DNA from: Shewanella mangrovisoli | GTDB taxonomy: Bacteria; Pseudomonadota; Gammaproteobacteria; Enterobacterales; Shewanellaceae | NCBI RefSeq assembly: GCF_019457635.1 | Contig: NZ_CP080412.1 | Span: 4,154,001-4,218,000 of the forward strand | Length of the DNA: 64,000 nucleotides | Reading direction: 5' to 3' | Shown here: positions 34,565-43,502 of the stretch, piece after piece | How the letters are laid out: the number at the start of each line of letters is the position of its first letter | Position numbering within the stretch: the first letter of the stretch is position 1 | The notes under the pieces: model-generated | Database searches by the model: none | Seen by the model: the letters and a program-made list of their open reading frames with translations, nothing else | What the model was told of the DNA's origin: nothing | Program-made: the position numbers and the translations under genes

Positions 34565-34750
34565 GAAAATAACCGGGATACTGAATACCCCGGTTATTTT
34601 TGCGGCGCGCATTCTCCCCCAAAACAGCGTCGAAGACAACCCAATAAGGACATTAAGTTGCCTATCTGTGTCGTCTGTACGGTAAAGCGGGTCTAAGCAG
34701 ATGAAGGCAGACATGGAGTGAAACGATTCCGCCTCGAATAAAGCGCGCAA
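34565..34750 (-). ncRNA. Candidate structured RNA or leader upstream of puuP
   Basis: On the minus strand a TACAAT-like -10 is followed by GCGCGC (34743-34748) near the expected start. GCGCGC and AUUC at the 5' side can pair with GAAU and GCGCGC at 34605-34614, closing a loop of about 130 bases. A rho-independent terminator (34568-34598: AATAACCGGG/CCCGGTTATT, then a T-rich tract) follows. This looks like a short independent RNA, or an attenuated leader of puuP, whose start is about 190 bp further on. An open frame across it (34511-34750) includes the terminator and is not believed. No known RNA family was recognised. Confidence 0.4.
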
Positions 34751-34911
34751 ATATTGTACTTATCACTGTGAGACAGCTCCGATTGTCGCGATTTTTGAGA
34801 CAAAGAGACACGCTGTTATGGGCTTATCCACACCAAGGGGTTGCCGTAAAGTATGTTCCATCAACCCGATATTATTTTGATAAAACGACTTAGCAGTCTT
34901 AGGAGTCCATG

Positions 34912-35451
34912 ATGAAACTAAATAAAACCATGATGATGGCAGCAGGTGCAGCCTTACTGTGTAGCAGCGTTCAAGCCGTCGAAATCGATTACTTCGCGGG
35001 TATGGGATTAGGTTATCAAGCCGATGAAATTGAAGGTGTGATCAATAAAGATACCGAAGATCTAAGCTACCAAGCCCGCGTTGGTATGCTGATTGAGCAA
35101 AACCACCGCATTACCGGTACGTTTGGCTATATGGAAGACAAGTTCAACTTTGCCAACGATAAGTTCAAACAGGAACAGTACAGCTGGTTAGTGTCCTATG
35201 ACTACCTGTTACCCGTGCATAAAGACGTTAACCTGTTCGCCGGTGTCAGCATTGGCGCCAACGACAACAAGGTCTCAGGCAAATCGGCAACCGATTTTGT
35301 GTATGGCGGTCAAGTTGGCGTGCAATACAAATGGAGCGAGCATTTCTCATCGGATCTTGGCTACCGTTATTTAGCCCAAGACTATGAAGAAAACGGCAAT
35401 GAAATTAACAACAGTCAGCAGGTTTACCTCACCTTAGACTACAAGTTCTAA
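34912..35451 (+). CDS. Small outer-membrane beta-barrel protein
   Basis: A 179-residue protein with a signal peptide ending at VQA (about residue 23). Alternating amphipathic strands follow, such as IDYFAGMGLGYQ, SYQARVGMLIEQ, HRITGTFGYM and YSWLVSYDYLLPV, and the protein ends YLTLDYKF. This is the OMP_b-brl/OmpA-like eight-stranded barrel pattern with the terminal Phe needed for BAM recognition. There is no peptidoglycan-binding domain. AGGAG spacing favours the second of two adjacent ATGs (34912). The role is unknown. It is monocistronic with its own terminator. Confidence 0.8.
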   Translation: MKLNKTMMMAAGAALLCSSVQAVEIDYFAGMGLGYQADEIEGVINKDTEDLSYQARVGMLIEQNHRITGTFGYMEDKFNFANDKFKQEQYSWLVSYDYLLPVHKDVNLFAGVSIGANDNKVSGKSATDFVYGGQVGVQYKWSEHFSSDLGYRYLAQDYEENGNEINNSQQVYLTLDYKF

Positions 35452-35478
35452 CAGTATTTTCTCCCTCATTATTTTCTT

Positions 35479-35513
35479 GGAGTACCTCGCTTATTTGGGT
35501 ACTCCCTTTTTTA
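35479..35513 (+). terminator. Terminator after the beta-barrel gene
   Basis: GGAGTACC (35479-35486) pairs with GGTACTCC (35498-35505) and is followed by a C and six T residues. Confidence 0.82.
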
Positions 35514-35594
35514 AACAGCCTACCGAGTTCGATACAACTATCCACAAGGGTAAAAATTCAAGATACAGGGGCCAGATAGCGATATGAGAAATGT

Positions 35595-35996
35595 TTAGAA
35601 GTAAAGGCTTTCGACGATTTTACCGTTAACCAGCATGTCGCATTTATCGCCCGAGCTGGATTTCGTTGCTTGGATCACGCCAGCAATCGCGCCAAATGCG
35701 CCACCTTGGCTACCTAACACTGAACCGAAATAGCATTGGCTAGAGATGGTGTACCCCTTGTATTTACCGCTGAGGTTTTGGGTTGGCGTGTAAGGAGGGA
35801 AAGTCCCTTTCATCACTGAGTCGCCATTCACAGACAGTGAAATATTTTTGCGTTCAGTATCGTAGCTACCGCCAAAAACGAGGTTGATACCATCGATTTC
35901 AACGGTTTTTTCTTGTGCAACGATGGGAGGTTTAGCGGCGCAGGCGGCCAACAGACAAGAACCCATGGCCAAAGAGAGTAAAGTAATTTTACGCAT
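35595..35996 (-). CDS. Small hypothetical lipoprotein
   Basis: A 133-residue protein with a clear lipoprotein signal (MRKITLLSLAMGSCLLAAC, modified Cys at residue 19). The mature part is mostly beta-strand with a Gly-rich hydrophobic segment, GSQGGAFGAIAGVIQA (about residues 95-110), and two more cysteines (in SSQCYFG and DKCDML) that could form a disulfide. I do not recognise a family. AAGGAAG precedes ATG 35994-35996. It stands alone, between a beta-barrel gene and the exporter operon. Confidence 0.7.
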   Translation of the reverse strand: MRKITLLSLAMGSCLLAACAAKPPIVAQEKTVEIDGINLVFGGSYDTERKNISLSVNGDSVMKGTFPPYTPTQNLSGKYKGYTISSQCYFGSVLGSQGGAFGAIAGVIQATKSSSGDKCDMLVNGKIVESLYF

Positions 35997-36164
35997 TTCA
36001 TCTTCCTTTTGATGCGATAAAAAAATGAAGCAACTGCTTCGAAATTAAACGGCCCCTGTTTAATTTTTTGCCGGACGATTATATCTATATCTGCCTAATA
36101 TCCAATAACAAATTTAATACAAACGCAAAAATCAGTGTTTTGTCGGTACGAATAACAGCGTCGC

Positions 36165-37316
36165 CTAAGAGGTACTGAGTTCAGCTAATGCCCGCGCACG
36201 ACGTTTAATCCCTAAAATCGCAAGGCCAAAAAACAGCACAAACAGGCCCCAAAGCTGTAACCATTTTGGCAGCACACTCGCCCAGCTTGCGCCCATTTGG
36301 TTCAGCTCCAACATCCCCATAATGGCAGGCACCGCAGGGATAATCTGCGAGCCCAGCACCAAAGGCTCGGGGATCAAGGCAATTGGCCAGACAAAGCCTG
36401 AGACGAACAGAATCGGCATAGAAATCAGCAGCAATACTTGAGTCGGTAGGTCACGGCGGCTAAATAGTGTGCTCATCGCAACCCCAGCCGCGGCCGTCGC
36501 CAATAAAAACGGCAGCAACCAGAGCGCCACTTGGCCAAGACTCGCCTGAATACTCACCTTATACCAGTGGTAGCAATACCCCACATAAAAGCTGGTAAAC
36601 ACCATATAAATCAACATAAAGGCAAGAATGCGGCCACAGACCAATTGCAGCGGCGAAACCTGCTGCCAATAGCTGCGGCTGCGCCACTGACCCGCGCCTA
36701 AGATCCCAGTCCCAATCAACAGGGTTTGATGCAGGATAAGTAGGAAGAGTCCAGGCACCACGTAGGGGGTATAACCCAGACTAGGGTTAAAGGCTGGCAC
36801 GCTGTTTAAGTGCAGCGAATTCAGGTTTTGCTCGGCTTCTTTCGGATTTTTCCCCTGCGCGAGCATTCCAATTAATTGCACTTGCTTACCCGCATCCATT
36901 CCCGCGCTGACAAGCCCCTCGGCCACCGCCGAATAAATCAAGAAGTAACTGGCATCACCGCCGTAGCTTAAGGTTACACCCTTGCCCAGCAGCAAGTCGC
37001 GGCGAAATCCTTCGGGGATCACCAATAAGCCATGGGCCTTACCGGTTTCGATAAAACGCTTCGCCTCGGTGATGGAGCCAACTTGGCCTATGACCTGGAT
37101 TTTAGCACTGGCATCCGCATGGCGAATAAGTTGACGACTCAGGGAGGAATGATCTAAATCCACCACGATAAGCTGTTGTTCTGTTGGGACTTGGTGCAAG
37201 TAAGGCAAGGGATAGAGCACCGAATAAAACAGCACTCCGCCGAATAGGGTCACGGCAATCGCCTTGTCGCTCACAATCGCCTTTAATTCTGTTAGCACTA
37301 ACTGCCATAAACTCAT
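36165..37316 (-). CDS. ABC-2 type permease, second of a pair
   Basis: A 383-residue ABC-2 (YhhJ/DrrB-like) permease: one N-terminal helix (about residues 20-40), a periplasmic insert of about 150 residues (VVDLDHSSLSRQLIRH, GLLVIPEGFRRDLLLG), then five C-terminal helices. ATG 37314-37316 lies just after the upstream stop and has AAGGGG ahead of it. It is the last gene of tolC-hlyD-permease-permease. No ATP-binding protein gene is in the operon, so its energy source must come from elsewhere. The substrate is unknown. Confidence 0.82.
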   Translation of the reverse strand: MSLWQLVLTELKAIVSDKAIAVTLFGGVLFYSVLYPLPYLHQVPTEQQLIVVDLDHSSLSRQLIRHADASAKIQVIGQVGSITEAKRFIETGKAHGLLVIPEGFRRDLLLGKGVTLSYGGDASYFLIYSAVAEGLVSAGMDAGKQVQLIGMLAQGKNPKEAEQNLNSLHLNSVPAFNPSLGYTPYVVPGLFLLILHQTLLIGTGILGAGQWRSRSYWQQVSPLQLVCGRILAFMLIYMVFTSFYVGYCYHWYKVSIQASLGQVALWLLPFLLATAAAGVAMSTLFSRRDLPTQVLLLISMPILFVSGFVWPIALIPEPLVLGSQIIPAVPAIMGMLELNQMGASWASVLPKWLQLWGLFVLFFGLAILGIKRRARALAELSTS

Positions 37317-37317
37317 G

Positions 37318-38595
37318 CTATTGCCCCTTCGCAGCCAGTGGCGCCGCATCGTATTCCGCCGCTTCAGCCTGAGCTTTTACCGTCATCGGCAGTAATTTAA
37401 TCGCCAAAAGATAAATCAGCGGTAATAAACCGATAAAACCCCAATAACTACTGAGTTGCTGCGCCACCGTCGACCAAGTCGCGCCATAGCTCACCACGCT
37501 CACATGGGACTCAATATAATGGCTCGATGGCATGATGAGTCGCCACCACTGAGCGAGTTGCGGCATTTCATGGGTGGGGAAAGTGATCCCCATAAAGGCG
37601 AAGGCTGGCGCAAACAGCGCAGTACAAAAACTGATGACCCGCGCGCTATCGCGCATCAGCACAAAGATAAACAACACGAGGCTCCACACCGCCAGCAACA
37701 TGAATAACTGAGCAAACAGCAGCAGCGCTAAACTGCCCGCAAAAGGCAAAGCCAGATACAGATACAACCAAGCGAGGATAAACCCGCCTTGCAGCATCAA
37801 TATCGGGGTAAATAACAGGATCTTAGCCAACACCTTAGGCCAAAAATGCTCGGTCAATCGATTGGAGATCCCCTCCTCTGACTGCGCGGCATTAAGGTGC
37901 AACTCGCGATTTAAGCTGTTGGCCATCACCAACATAGATAATAACTGCCACAGCGCGACCAATACCGGCGGCACTAAAAAACCTATGTAGTTGTTATTAC
38001 GATTAAACAGCGCGGTCGTTTGGCTCTTTACTGGGCTTAAATTCACCGCGACTTGGGATTTCGGCGTGCCCGTCATCAGTTGCTTAAGGCCTGCGACTTG
38101 CAACAATCCATCGCCAAGACTCAACTGAATTTGACTCGACAGCAGCTTACCCACCAGCAAAAACTGGCTGTTGTAACGCACGTCGATTGTTGGTTTATGG
38201 CCAGTGAGTAAATCCTTTTTCATATCATGGGGAAAGACCACTACGGCATAGACCTGCGCCTGCTGCATGGCCGCGACGGCCGATGGGAGATCGGTAAAAC
38301 TGCGCGGCTCGGTGACAGGGTTAGCTTTGAGTTGACGGGTCAACATTCGGCTCAGCTGGCTGTGGTCTTGGTCAACAATCGCCACGGGTAATTGCCGTGG
38401 TAGTCCAGCACTAAATAACCACCAGAGACACAAGATGCCCAGCAGCGGGATATAACTGATAAGGGCCAGTTGCCAAGGATCGCGCCATAGCGCCCTAAGC
38501 TCGCGCCGCACTAATGCAATGATGCTTGAAGATACAGGCTGCGCTGCATTCTGAGCCCCATTCAACGGCTGAAGCTCGCTCGGTAACTTGGCCAC
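37318..38595 (-). CDS. ABC-2 type permease, first of a pair
   Basis: A 425-residue homologue of the downstream gene: an N-terminal helix near residues 45-65, a periplasmic domain with VAIVDQDHSQLSRMLTRQL and VVVFPHDMKKDLLTG, then a block of six helices, including a FMGITFPTHEMP motif typical of ABC-2 transporters. The start is a GTG five bases after the hlyD-type stop, so coupling is tight. The two permeases probably form a heterodimer that passes substrate to the HlyD and TolC-like partners encoded upstream. Confidence 0.82.
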   Translation of the reverse strand: MAKLPSELQPLNGAQNAAQPVSSSIIALVRRELRALWRDPWQLALISYIPLLGILCLWWLFSAGLPRQLPVAIVDQDHSQLSRMLTRQLKANPVTEPRSFTDLPSAVAAMQQAQVYAVVVFPHDMKKDLLTGHKPTIDVRYNSQFLLVGKLLSSQIQLSLGDGLLQVAGLKQLMTGTPKSQVAVNLSPVKSQTTALFNRNNNYIGFLVPPVLVALWQLLSMLVMANSLNRELHLNAAQSEEGISNRLTEHFWPKVLAKILLFTPILMLQGGFILAWLYLYLALPFAGSLALLLFAQLFMLLAVWSLVLFIFVLMRDSARVISFCTALFAPAFAFMGITFPTHEMPQLAQWWRLIMPSSHYIESHVSVVSYGATWSTVAQQLSSYWGFIGLLPLIYLLAIKLLPMTVKAQAEAAEYDAAPLAAKGQ

Positions 38596-38600
38596 AATGG

Positions 38601-39575
38601 TTACTCAGCACTGAGTAGCACAGACATACCGACACGCAGATCGGGGATCGGCGCAGTTGGGCGCAGCTCAACCTCGAAGGTGCGCATATCAAAATCATGG
38701 CCACTTTCGGTTGAACGCCAAGTCGCAAAGTCGCCCATCACACTGATATGAGAGACAGTAAACTCCACAGTTTTATCCAGCGCGGGAATGGTTAATGGCA
38801 GTTTGTCGCCCTTTTTAAAACGTTTTAGCTGATCTTCACGCACTTGGAATACCGCCCAAGCGTCCTGCATGTCGATAAGGCTGACCACTGGGAAGCCGCT
38901 CGGTGCTAACTCTCCCGCTTGCAACAATACTTCGCTGATTTCCCCAGACTTAGGCGCACGCATTTGGCTGTCAGCCATAATGGCACTGACTTCTTTCACC
39001 GCCCCTTCAGCCATGCGAGCATTACCCGCCGCTGCGGCTTTGGTTTCGACCCGCGCGCCTTCTTCGGCCATTTGATACATGGCTAATGCGGCTTGCTCTG
39101 TGTACTTGGCCGCTTGCCACTGGGTAAAGGCTTCATCACGTTTTTGTCTTGCGGCAACCCCTTCGTTAAAGAGATTTTCCACTCGGGTATAGGTGGTTTT
39201 CGCCAGCGTTGCCGCCGCTTGCGCCTTGAGCCATTGCTCCTTAGCCGCCATCACCTCTTGGGTGCGGGCGCCGTTATTCGCCTCCTGTTGCAAGGCTTTA
39301 GCCGCATCTCGGCCGCCTTCGGCCTGCATCAACTTGGCATCCAGCTCTGGACTATGAATGGCAAATAACAAATCGCCTTCGCTGACGCTATCGCCACGGC
39401 GCACAAGGACCTGCTCGACACGCCCTGGCACTTTTGATGATACGTTATATTCACGGGCTTCGATTTGCCCCTGTAATAGGCTCGGCTGCGGGCTGTAAGC
39501 CAGTTTGAGCCCATAGGCTAAGATAAGGCCTAATGCGACCAACGCCGTTAGGGCAAGGATTCTGTTAGCGCGCAT
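38601..39575 (-). CDS. HlyD-family membrane fusion protein (YhiI-like)
   Basis: A 324-residue adaptor. It has an N-terminal anchor (LALTALVALGLILAYGL), then the lipoyl half GQIEAREYNVSSKVPGRVEQVLVRRGDSV. A long helical hairpin (about residues 80-195) and a beta-barrel part with SLIDMQDAWAVFQVREDQL follow, and the end is a membrane-proximal region with PDLRVGMSVLL. AGGAG seven bases before ATG 39573-39575 sets the start, which overlaps the tolC-type stop by 11 bases. It should bridge the ABC-2 permeases and the TolC-like channel. Confidence 0.87.
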   Translation of the reverse strand: MRANRILALTALVALGLILAYGLKLAYSPQPSLLQGQIEAREYNVSSKVPGRVEQVLVRRGDSVSEGDLLFAIHSPELDAKLMQAEGGRDAAKALQQEANNGARTQEVMAAKEQWLKAQAAATLAKTTYTRVENLFNEGVAARQKRDEAFTQWQAAKYTEQAALAMYQMAEEGARVETKAAAAGNARMAEGAVKEVSAIMADSQMRAPKSGEISEVLLQAGELAPSGFPVVSLIDMQDAWAVFQVREDQLKRFKKGDKLPLTIPALDKTVEFTVSHISVMGDFATWRSTESGHDFDMRTFEVELRPTAPIPDLRVGMSVLLSAE

Positions 39576-40986
39576 TGATAGTCTCCTGCGATTGAGCGCC
39601 CGTGGCACTGCGACCGATAAATTCATCTAATTGACCACTGATGGCCATTAATCTGGCATAGGCTTGCACATAGCGATAACTGGCACCGAGCTGTTGGGTT
39701 TTAACGGCGCTCAGTTTTAATTCGGCATCGACCCTGTCGATAGAAGTCGAAAGCCCTTGGTTAAAGGCGATTTCCCTTAAACGCAGGTTTTCGCTGGCCA
39801 GTTCAAGTGAGGTATTCAATGCCTTAACCTCTTCCTCAGCCTGCAATAACTGGCGATAGCTTTGGTCGAGCAACAAACTTAAGTCTTGGCGGGTCTGCGC
39901 CTTAGTGTAACGGGCTTGCAGCAAGGCACTCTTAGCCGCTTCCACTTTACCGCTGCGGCCATCGCGGCTCAGCAAGGGCACTTTTACACCGACACCGACC
40001 ATCCAGTCCGGCTCCACTTTAGAAAATAAGCTGTCATCTTCGTATAAGGTGTAATTACCAAAGAGGAAAACCGTTGGGTGGTATTTGCCTTTCTCTAGGG
40101 AAACCAAGCCATTTGCCTGCGCCTCTTTAGCCTCGAGCAGTTTAAGTGCGGGATGTTGGCTCAGGGTCACTTGGGTCAAATCCCCCAATGAAGGCGCCTG
40201 TGGCAACACAAATAATGGCGAGTTAGTGCTGACATCACTCAGCTGCAACATGCGCGACAGGGCGATAACGGCCATTTCATGTTGACGGCGGGCGCTGCCT
40301 AAATTGACCTTAGCGTTGTCTAAGGCCACTTGAGCATTCAGGCGCTCAACCTTAGCGATTTGCCCTTCGCGCTCCAGCGCTAGCGCGTGGTCAACGTGCT
40401 TAGTTAAGGAGGCCACCAGCTCGGTTTGGGTGCTGACAAGGGATTGAGTCACATCGACGGCATAATAACGATCAACTAACTGAGTGAATAAGTCGCGGGT
40501 CGCTAACTGTAATTCCTGTTGCTTCTCGGCTACCATGGCCGCATGAATGCCTTGAGCCGCGGTGATCTGGCCGCCGGTATAAATCGGCCACATCGCCTGT
40601 AAGCTGGCGCGAAAAATATCTTGCTCGGTAAAGGGCGTGACAAATAATGAACCCGGAATACTCGCCAAGGCGCCGCCGAGAGCGGGTGGCAAGGTCGCGG
40701 GGTCAAGCGAGGCTAAGGGGTTGAGATCCCTTAAATCTAATTCGATTGGTTTTTCGAGGTGGGTATAGCTGCCATTCAGGCTGAGGGACGGCAGATTTAA
40801 ACTCTCTCCCGCCTCTTGCTCACCCTTGGCGCGATTCACCTCTTGGGATTGGGCCTGGAGTTTATCGCTCACCTTAAGCACTTGCTGCCAAGCCTCAGTA
40901 AAGCTACTGGGCTGGGCATTGGCCGCTAACGGCAATAGCGAGGGCAAAGGCAATAAACACAGCCATGCCAAACGTGATAGTTTCAT
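39565..40986 (-). CDS. TolC-family outer-membrane efflux channel
   Basis: A 473-residue outer-membrane efflux protein with a signal peptide ending ANA (about residue 24) and the two-fold repeat of helical hairpins seen in TolC. One repeat centres on residues 110-210 (ASLQAMWPIYTGGQITAAQ) and the second on residues 310-420 (GVKVPLLSRDGRSGKVEAAK). It is the first gene of the exporter operon. ATG 40984-40986 follows AGAGG. A palindrome (40996-41011) sits over the leader, so expression is probably regulated by a DNA-binding protein encoded elsewhere. Confidence 0.9.
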   Translation of the reverse strand: MKLSRLAWLCLLPLPSLLPLAANAQPSSFTEAWQQVLKVSDKLQAQSQEVNRAKGEQEAGESLNLPSLSLNGSYTHLEKPIELDLRDLNPLASLDPATLPPALGGALASIPGSLFVTPFTEQDIFRASLQAMWPIYTGGQITAAQGIHAAMVAEKQQELQLATRDLFTQLVDRYYAVDVTQSLVSTQTELVASLTKHVDHALALEREGQIAKVERLNAQVALDNAKVNLGSARRQHEMAVIALSRMLQLSDVSTNSPLFVLPQAPSLGDLTQVTLSQHPALKLLEAKEAQANGLVSLEKGKYHPTVFLFGNYTLYEDDSLFSKVEPDWMVGVGVKVPLLSRDGRSGKVEAAKSALLQARYTKAQTRQDLSLLLDQSYRQLLQAEEEVKALNTSLELASENLRLREIAFNQGLSTSIDRVDAELKLSAVKTQQLGASYRYVQAYARLMAISGQLDEFIGRSATGAQSQETINAR

Positions 40987-40995
40987 TAACACCTC

Positions 40996-41011
40996 TAGAG
41001 TAGTTACTCTA
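40996..41011. promoter_or_regulatory. Palindrome upstream of the exporter operon
   Basis: A perfect 16-bp inverted repeat, TAGAGTA-GT-TACTCTA, lies 10 bp before the tolC-type start and overlaps its leader. Its form recalls MerR-type operators, but no MerR gene is adjacent. Confidence 0.5.
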
Positions 41012-41096
41012 ATTTCCTTTGCAAATGATAACATCCATCATGGAAGGCGGCTAGAACCCACCGCCTTAAGTGCTGCCTAGACAGTAAACAAGCGGG

Positions 41097-42545
41097 TTAC
41101 GCCGTACCCCCAACGGTTAAACGGTCAAGTTTGAGGGTCGGTTGACCGACACCCACAGGCACGCTTTGACCATCTTTACCACACACACCAACGCCCTTAT
41201 CTAGCGCCATGTCGTTGCCCACCATAGAAATCTGGCTCATGGCTTCTGGGCCATTACCAATCAGGGTAGCGCCCTTAATCGCTTGAGTCACTTCACCATT
41301 TTCAATCAGATAGGCTTCAGAAGCGGAGAACACGAACTTGCCCGAGGTGATATCCACCTGACCGCCGCCAAAGTTAGGCGCATAAATGCCCTTCTTCACT
41401 GACTTGATGATCTCGCTCGGATCTGACTCGCCCGCCGTCATATAAGTGTTGGTCATGCGAGGCATAGGCAGATGCGCATAGGATTCACGGCGGCCATTCC
41501 CGGTCGGTGCCACACCCATCAGGCGCGCATTTAATTTATCCTGCATATAGCCTTTGAGAATACCGTCTTCGATTAACACGGTTCTCTGGGTTTGTACCCC
41601 TTCATCATCGATGCTCAGTGAGCCACGGCGATTCGCGAGCGTGCCATCGTCCACCACAGTCACGAGCTTCGAAGCCACTTGCTCGCCGACCATGCCACTA
41701 AAGGCGCTGCTGCCCTTGCGGTTAAAGTCACCTTCCAGACCATGGCCTACGGCCTCGTGCAGTAACACACCCGGCCAACCATTACCGAGTACCACAGGCA
41801 TCTCTCCGGCTGGCGCATCGATAGCATTCAGGTTGACTTGCGCCTGACGCACCGCTTCACGGGCGAAGGCAAAGCACATAGGCAAACCGGTTTCATCCGT
41901 CACCATAAACACACTGTAATCGTGACGACCACCGCCACCGGCGCTGCCACGTTCACGCTTGCCATTTTCTTCTAAAATGACGCTGCAATTAAAGCGCACT
42001 AACGGGCGAATATCGGCGGCCAAGGTGCCGTCACTGGCGGCAACCAGAATTTCTTCATGCACACCCGCGAGGCTAATCACCACTTGGATAATGCGGCTGT
42101 CGAGGCTACGGATATAGGCATCGGCCTCTTTCAGCAGATTGATTTTTTTCACTTCTTCCATAGCGGCGATAGGATCGAGACTATCGTACAGCGCCAAGGC
42201 TTGTTGACGTTTGAAAGCCTGCACCTTGGCCTGCTCACCCGCCCCAGCAATTCCACGCGCCGCCTCGGCCGCTGCGCTTAATGCTGCTGGCGTAATATCA
42301 TCTGCATAGGCAAAACCGGTTTTCTCGCCGCTGATGGCACGCACACCGACGCCGCGTTCGATGTGGAAGCTACCATCTTTAATAATGCCATCTTCGAGCA
42401 CCCAAGATTCGTGGCGACTACCTTGGAAATAGAGATCGGAAAAATCGACTTTATGTTGATGTATGGTGTTTAAATAACTCTGTAACCCATCTAGGGCTAA
42501 GCCACCCTTTAATAAACTTTGCTCTACTTGTGCTAAAAAAGGCAT
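41097..42545 (-). CDS. tldD: TldD catalytic subunit of the TldD-TldE metalloprotease
   Basis: A 482-residue TldD. The zinc motif is in LLHEAVGHGLEGDFNRKG (HExxxH near residue 262). Other conserved parts are VDFSDLYFQGSRHESWVLEDGIIKDGS, ISGEKTGFAYAD and PMPRMTNTYM. It pairs with PmbA/TldE (28426-29769). ATG 42543-42545, with AGAGAG upstream, gives a length matching E. coli TldD (481); starts at 42590 or 42602 have no good ribosome-binding site. It is the last gene of the mreB-to-tldD gene run. Confidence 0.94.
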   Translation of the reverse strand: MPFLAQVEQSLLKGGLALDGLQSYLNTIHQHKVDFSDLYFQGSRHESWVLEDGIIKDGSFHIERGVGVRAISGEKTGFAYADDITPAALSAAAEAARGIAGAGEQAKVQAFKRQQALALYDSLDPIAAMEEVKKINLLKEADAYIRSLDSRIIQVVISLAGVHEEILVAASDGTLAADIRPLVRFNCSVILEENGKRERGSAGGGGRHDYSVFMVTDETGLPMCFAFAREAVRQAQVNLNAIDAPAGEMPVVLGNGWPGVLLHEAVGHGLEGDFNRKGSSAFSGMVGEQVASKLVTVVDDGTLANRRGSLSIDDEGVQTQRTVLIEDGILKGYMQDKLNARLMGVAPTGNGRRESYAHLPMPRMTNTYMTAGESDPSEIIKSVKKGIYAPNFGGGQVDITSGKFVFSASEAYLIENGEVTQAIKGATLIGNGPEAMSQISMVGNDMALDKGVGVCGKDGQSVPVGVGQPTLKLDRLTVGGTA

Positions 42546-42653
42546 CGCGGTTCTCTCTGAAAGCTTGGCTAAAATTGGCAACTCACTCATTTTTAAAATC
42601 ACTTAAATTCGCTGTGAGTCTATTTCATCTAATCTGTTGAAGGCTTAATCTGT

Positions 42654-43502
42654 TCAAGGCTTAAGGTTCGGTGCAGTAAAGCGATTATGTTGCGCCACGG
42701 GCATTTTACTGCGAATGTTGTGCACCTCGGCCACATCGATATCGGCATGCACCCAAGCTGTACCGGTTTTCTGCTCGGCAATCACCTCGCCCCAAGGGCC
42801 TATCACCATACTCTGCCCCCAGGTCTCGCGACTGCCTTCGTTATGGGCGCCCCATTGGGCGGCTGCCAAAATAAAGCATTGGGTTTCAATGGCTCTGGCC
42901 TGTAATAACACCTGCCAATGGGCTTCTCCCGTGACCTTAGTAAAAGCCGAAGGCACGGTAATGATCTCAGCTCCCGCGAGGCGCAGCGCCCTGAATAAGT
43001 CCGGAAAGCGTAAATCATAACAGATGGTCAAGCCAATTTTGCCAAAAGGGGTGTCGATGACGCTGATATGATTGCCTGGGCAGAAGGTTTCACTCTCGCG
43101 GTATTGCTTAGTGCCGTCGGCGACATCCACATCAAACAGATGCAGTTTATCGTATTGCCCTAAGGTATCACCTTTATCATCAAACAGATAACAACGACTG
43201 TAGACGCGTCCATCCTCCGCCAGCGCGGGGATGGTTCCCGCCACCATATACACGCAGTAACGGGCGGCTAAGGCACTTAAGGCGGATTTTAACGGGCTAA
43301 GATGACTGTCGCCCGCATAGGCGAGTTGCTGACTCTCATGGCCACCAAACAGCAGGCTGCATTCTGGCAGCACCACTAAATGAGGAGCATCTTTATCCCA
43401 TTGCAGGCGCTCACGGGTTAATTCCTCAAGCTGCGATTCGATAAACAACAGATTCGCGCTGACGTCGCGACTGCTCTGACATTGCAACAGGCTGATGCGC
43501 AT
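42654..43502 (-). CDS. Carbon-nitrogen hydrolase (Nit1-like, possible deaminated glutathione amidase)
   Basis: A 282-residue nitrilase-superfamily amidase. The catalytic triad is visible: Glu in LPECSL (about residue 46), Lys in YDKLHLFDV (about 117) and Cys in TICYDLRF (about 159). The DVDVADG and RESETFCPGN stretches fit the Nit1/NitFhit branch that repairs deaminated glutathione. The start overlaps the 3' end of yhdP by 77 bases in another frame, yet MRISLLQCQSS is the normal start of the family. It lies between yhdP and tldD in the same direction. Confidence 0.85.
   Translation of the reverse strand: MRISLLQCQSSRDVSANLLFIESQLEELTRERLQWDKDAPHLVVLPECSLLFGGHESQQLAYAGDSHLSPLKSALSALAARYCVYMVAGTIPALAEDGRVYSRCYLFDDKGDTLGQYDKLHLFDVDVADGTKQYRESETFCPGNHISVIDTPFGKIGLTICYDLRFPDLFRALRLAGAEIITVPSAFTKVTGEAHWQVLLQARAIETQCFILAAAQWGAHNEGSRETWGQSMVIGPWGEVIAEQKTGTAWVHADIDVAEVHNIRSKMPVAQHNRFTAPNLKP

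Noticed and set aside
34511..34750. 79-codon minus-strand frame upstream of puuP
   Set aside because: It spans a rho-independent terminator and a predicted structured RNA. The peptide has no recognisable features apart from a chance hydrophobic end.
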